A stretch of 64,000 bases of DNA, taken from contig NZ_JACBZN010000001.1 of NCBI RefSeq assembly GCF_013408555.1, positions 1,674,001-1,738,000 on the forward strand, given 5' to 3'. The notes under the pieces were generated by a model that was not told the DNA's origin, did no database searches, and worked only from the letters and a program-made list of their open reading frames with translations. The DNA comes from Aeromicrobium tamlense. Lineage in GTDB: Bacteria > Actinomycetota > Actinomycetes > Propionibacteriales > Nocardioidaceae. A program made the translations under genes and the position numbers. Below are positions 61,459-64,000 of this stretch, piece by piece (position 1 is the first letter of the stretch; each line of letters begins with the position of its first letter).

Positions 61459-63587
61459 CCGACCAGCGGCCGACCGTCCCCTCCGCCCCCCGCCGTCCGG
61501 TGGAGCGCACGCACCACGGCGACACGGTCGTCGACGCCTACGACTGGCTGCGCGACAAGGACGATCCCGAGACGATCGCCTACCTCGAGGCCGAGAACGC
61601 GTGGGCCGAGGACACCACGGCGCACCTGGCCGACCTCCGCGAGCAGGTCTTCACCGAGATCAAGGACCGCACGCTCGAGACGGACATGTCGGTCCCGGTG
61701 CGCCACGACCGCTGGTGGTACTACTCCCGCACGGTCGAGGGACGTCAGTACGGCATCCGCTGCCGGGTGCCGCTGGCCGGCCCCGACGACTGGGAGCCGC
61801 CCGTCGTCGAGCCCGGCGCCACCCTGCCCGGCGAGGAGGTGCTGCTGGACTCGAACGAGGAGGCCGAGGGGCACGAGTTCTTCTCCCTCGGCGCGTTCAG
61901 CATCTCCGACGACGGCGACCTGCTGGCCTGGTCGGTCGACACCCAGGGCGACGAGCGCTACACGATCCGCGTCCGGCGACTCTCCACCGGCGAGGTCCTG
62001 CCCGACCTCGTCGAGGGCGCCGCGCCCGGCGCCACCTGGTCGGCCGACGGCCGCCACCTCTTCTACGTCACGGTCGACGAGGCCTGGCGCCCGCACCGCG
62101 TGTGGCGCCACGAGCTCGGCTCCACCGAGGACGACGTGCTCGTGTTCGAGGAGCCCGACGAGCGCTACTTCGTCGGCCTGGGCCGCACCAGCTCCGAGCG
62201 CTTCCTGGTGATCGCCGTCGGGTCCAAGATCACCACCGAGGTCCGTCTGCTCGACGCGCACGACCCCACGGGCGAGTTCTCCGTCGTGTGGCCGCGCCGC
62301 GAGGGCGTCGACTACTCCGTCGAGCACGTCGTCGTCGGCGGCCGCGACCAGCTCGCGATCCTCCACAACGACGGCGCCGTGAACTTCGAGCTGGTCCTGG
62401 CGCCGCTGGAGGACCCCACCGACACGCGCGTGCTCATCCCCGGGTCCGATGACGTCCGCCTCGAGGCGGCCGACGCGTTCGCCCACCACCTCGCCGTCTC
62501 GTACCGGCGCGACGCCACCACGCGCCTGGCCCTCATGGACATCGGCGACGACGGCATCGGCGCGCCGCAGGAGCTCGAGTTCGACGCCGAGCTGTTCACG
62601 TGCGGCCTCGCCGGCAACGCCGAGTGGGACCCGCGCTACCTGCGGATCGGCTACACGTCCTACGTCGAGCCCGCCACCATCTGGGACCTCGAGCCGGCCA
62701 CCGGTGAGCGGATCCTGCGCCGCCGCGCGCCCGTGCTGGGCGACTTCGACCCGCAGGACTACGAGCAGCACCGCGCCTGGGTGCGCGCCGACGACGGCGC
62801 CCTCGTCCCGCTGTCGATCGTGTGCCGTCGCGGCACGCCGCGCGACGGCAGTGCCCCGGGCCTGATCTACGGCTACGGCTCGTACGAGATCAGCCTCGAC
62901 CCCGACTTCTCGATCTCGCGCCTCAGCCTGCTCGACCGCGGCTTCGTCTACGCCGTCGCCCACGTGCGCGGCGGCGGCGAGCTCGGCCGCGCCTGGTACG
63001 ACCAGGGCAAGCAGCTGGCCAAGAAGAACACGTTCACCGACTTCGTCGCCTGCGCCCGTCACCTCGCCGACGAGCGCTGGACGTCCGCCGACCGGCTGGT
63101 CGCCGAGGGCGGCAGCGCCGGCGGTCTGCTGATGGGCGCCGTCGCGAACCTCGCACCCGACGCGTTCGCGGGAATCTTCGCCGACGTGCCGTTCGTCGAC
63201 CCGTTGACCACGATCCTCGACCCCTCACTGCCGCTCACGGTCATCGAGTGGGACGAGTGGGGCGACCCGCTGCACGATCCCGAGGTCTACGCCTACATGA
63301 AGGGTTACGCGCCCTACGAGAACGTGGCCGACATCGAGTACCCCGCGATCCTGGCCGGCACGTCGCTCAACGACACCCGCGTCCTCTACGTCGAGCCCGC
63401 CAAGTGGGTCGCCCGGCTGCGCGAGGTCACCGGGGCCGAGCGATCGGTCCTGCTGCGCACCGAGATGGCCGCCGGCCACGGCGGCGTCAGCGGTCGCTAC
63501 GCCGCCTGGCGTCAGCGGGCCTGGGAGCTGGCGTGGATCATCGACACCGCGACCCGCGTGACCGGCGCCATTCCAAGAAACTCCTGA
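61455..63587 (+). CDS. ptrB: S9 family peptidase, oligopeptidase B type
   Basis: A 710-residue prolyl-oligopeptidase-fold enzyme: an N-terminal lid (HGDTVVDAYDWLRDKDDPETIAYLEAENAW), a beta-propeller to about residue 420, and an alpha/beta hydrolase domain with the nucleophile in EGGSAGGLLMGAVAN, Asp in LAGTSLNDTRV and His in AAGHGGVSGRY. YGSYEISLDPDFSISRLSLLDRGFVYAVAHVRGGGELGR is characteristic. There is no signal peptide, so it works on cytosolic oligopeptides, typically after basic residues. The ATG overlaps the dinB stop. A 63-nt gap with an ECF-type promoter separates it from the sigma gene. Confidence 0.94.
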   Translation: MTDQRPTVPSAPRRPVERTHHGDTVVDAYDWLRDKDDPETIAYLEAENAWAEDTTAHLADLREQVFTEIKDRTLETDMSVPVRHDRWWYYSRTVEGRQYGIRCRVPLAGPDDWEPPVVEPGATLPGEEVLLDSNEEAEGHEFFSLGAFSISDDGDLLAWSVDTQGDERYTIRVRRLSTGEVLPDLVEGAAPGATWSADGRHLFYVTVDEAWRPHRVWRHELGSTEDDVLVFEEPDERYFVGLGRTSSERFLVIAVGSKITTEVRLLDAHDPTGEFSVVWPRREGVDYSVEHVVVGGRDQLAILHNDGAVNFELVLAPLEDPTDTRVLIPGSDDVRLEAADAFAHHLAVSYRRDATTRLALMDIGDDGIGAPQELEFDAELFTCGLAGNAEWDPRYLRIGYTSYVEPATIWDLEPATGERILRRRAPVLGDFDPQDYEQHRAWVRADDGALVPLSIVCRRGTPRDGSAPGLIYGYGSYEISLDPDFSISRLSLLDRGFVYAVAHVRGGGELGRAWYDQGKQLAKKNTFTDFVACARHLADERWTSADRLVAEGGSAGGLLMGAVANLAPDAFAGIFADVPFVDPLTTILDPSLPLTVIEWDEWGDPLHDPEVYAYMKGYAPYENVADIEYPAILAGTSLNDTRVLYVEPAKWVARLREVTGAERSVLLRTEMAAGHGGVSGRYAAWRQRAWELAWIIDTATRVTGAIPRNS

Positions 63588-63591
63588 GAAC

Positions 63592-63617
63592 GGAACACCA
63601 GCGCTGCCGCGTTCGTT
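63592..63617 (+). promoter_or_regulatory. ECF (SigE/SigH-type) promoter of the sigB-like gene
   Basis: GGAAC (63592-63596), a 17-nt spacer and CGTT (63614-63617) match the stress-sigma promoter pattern. The leader would be about 25-30 nt and contains GGAGG. Confidence 0.6.
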
Positions 63618-63650
63618 GTACCGGGTGAAGCCACCGTCAGGAGGATCACC

Positions 63651-64000
63651 GTGGAAGACCGTGAATTCGAGGGCAAGGACAGCGTCGGCATGTACCTGTC
63701 CGAGATCGCGCGCACCCCGCTGCTCGACGCCGAGCGCGAGGTCGAGCTGAGCCGCACGATCGAGGCCGGGCTGTACGCCCGCCACTTGCTCGAGACCGGC
63801 CGCATCGGACGTGCGAAGGGCGGCGCGCCCAAGCGCGCCACGCGCGAGGAGCTGGAGTGGATCGCCGAGGAGGGCGACCGCGCCGTGCAGGAGTTCGTCC
63901 AGGCGAACCTGCGCCTCGTCGTGTCGATCGCGCGCAAGTACGGACGCGCGCAGATGCCGATGCTCGACCTCATCCAGGAGGGCAACACGGGTCTGATCCG
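63651..64000 (+). CDS. sigB: Group 2 sigma factor, SigB-like, C-terminus cut by window edge
   Basis: The first 116 residues are visible. [39 protein letters not shown] is sigma region 1.2; [35 protein letters not shown] is region 2.1-2.2. There is no Lys/Ala-rich N-terminal extension, unlike SigA at 44635-45963, so it belongs to the non-essential group 2 (SigB/HrdA type). GTG 63651 is preceded by GGAGG at 6 nt. An ECF-type promoter lies upstream, as for mycobacterial sigB, which is induced by SigE and SigH in stress. The remainder lies beyond the right edge. Confidence 0.88.
   Translation, partial: MEDREFEGKDSVGMYLSEIARTPLLDAEREVELSRTIEAGLYARHLLETGRIGRAKGGAPKRATREELEWIAEEGDRAVQEFVQANLRLVVSIARKYGRAQMPMLDLIQEGNTGLI

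Overview
The window is a piece of a high-GC actinobacterial chromosome, most likely from Propionibacteriales (Nocardioidaceae such as Aeromicrobium or Nocardioides). The evidence is the GC-rich third codon position, many GTG starts, gene pairs coupled through ATGA or GTGA overlaps, and gene orders shared with Mycobacterium and Streptomyces: fadA2/fabG4/htdX, the TRAM methyltransferase - APC permease - two TrkA proteins - DUF3159 - OB fold - DUF3710 - dut block, and the sigA/parE/parC neighbourhood. No phage, insertion sequence, CRISPR, tRNA or rRNA is visible, and no stretch above 300 bases lacks a gene.

Layout. 0-10 kb: a carboxymuconolactone decarboxylase-like protein and an SDR opposite a TetR regulator; a lipid beta-oxidation/reduction set (thiolase, two-domain FabG4, MaoC dehydratase HtdX, TesB); a PAC2 protein coupled to dxs (isoprenoid precursor synthesis); a flavin reductase-like protein. 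10-20 kb: aconitase behind an operator-like palindrome, a zinc-ribbon polytopic membrane protein, a TRAM RNA methyltransferase, and a KimA-like potassium permease facing two TrkA (RCK) proteins. 20-28 kb: the dut operon, DUF3093/DUF4235/DUF4193 proteins, suhB-type phosphatase, ferrochelatase, an MFS carrier and the division protein SepH. 28-46 kb: a four-gene operon (acyl-CoA synthetase/GNAT acetyltransferase, DUF5998, phosphodiesterase, tdk); ParC; an LprG-like lipoprotein with a P55-like exporter and beta-carbonic anhydrase; an unrecognised protein; ParE; a small zinc-ribbon-like protein; a secreted phospholipase-D-fold protein; a polysaccharide pyruvyl transferase-like protein; and SigA. 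46-49 kb: a GCS2-family ligase and a DUF4192 protein.

The accessory part is 48.6-60 kb. It holds copper-handling genes (DUF1775, CopC-CopD fusion, YcnI, a membrane protein), an exported Ig-repeat protein, and two consecutive exported proteins that read as the N2/N3 half and the catalytic half of one copper amine oxidase. A DUF305 lipoprotein, a type I signal peptidase, an APC (amine-type) permease and an orphan IclR DNA-binding domain follow. I read this as a possible exported copper-dependent amine oxidation module with its own copper supply, processing enzyme, uptake and regulator. The window ends with DinB, an S9 oligopeptidase and the start of a SigB-like sigma factor behind an ECF-type promoter.

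A regulatory theme runs through the window: at least twelve genes have a TANNNT -10 hexamer exactly 6 or 7 nt before their ATG/GTG, the signature of leaderless mRNAs. Several convergent gene pairs end in a hairpin that overlaps their stop codons.
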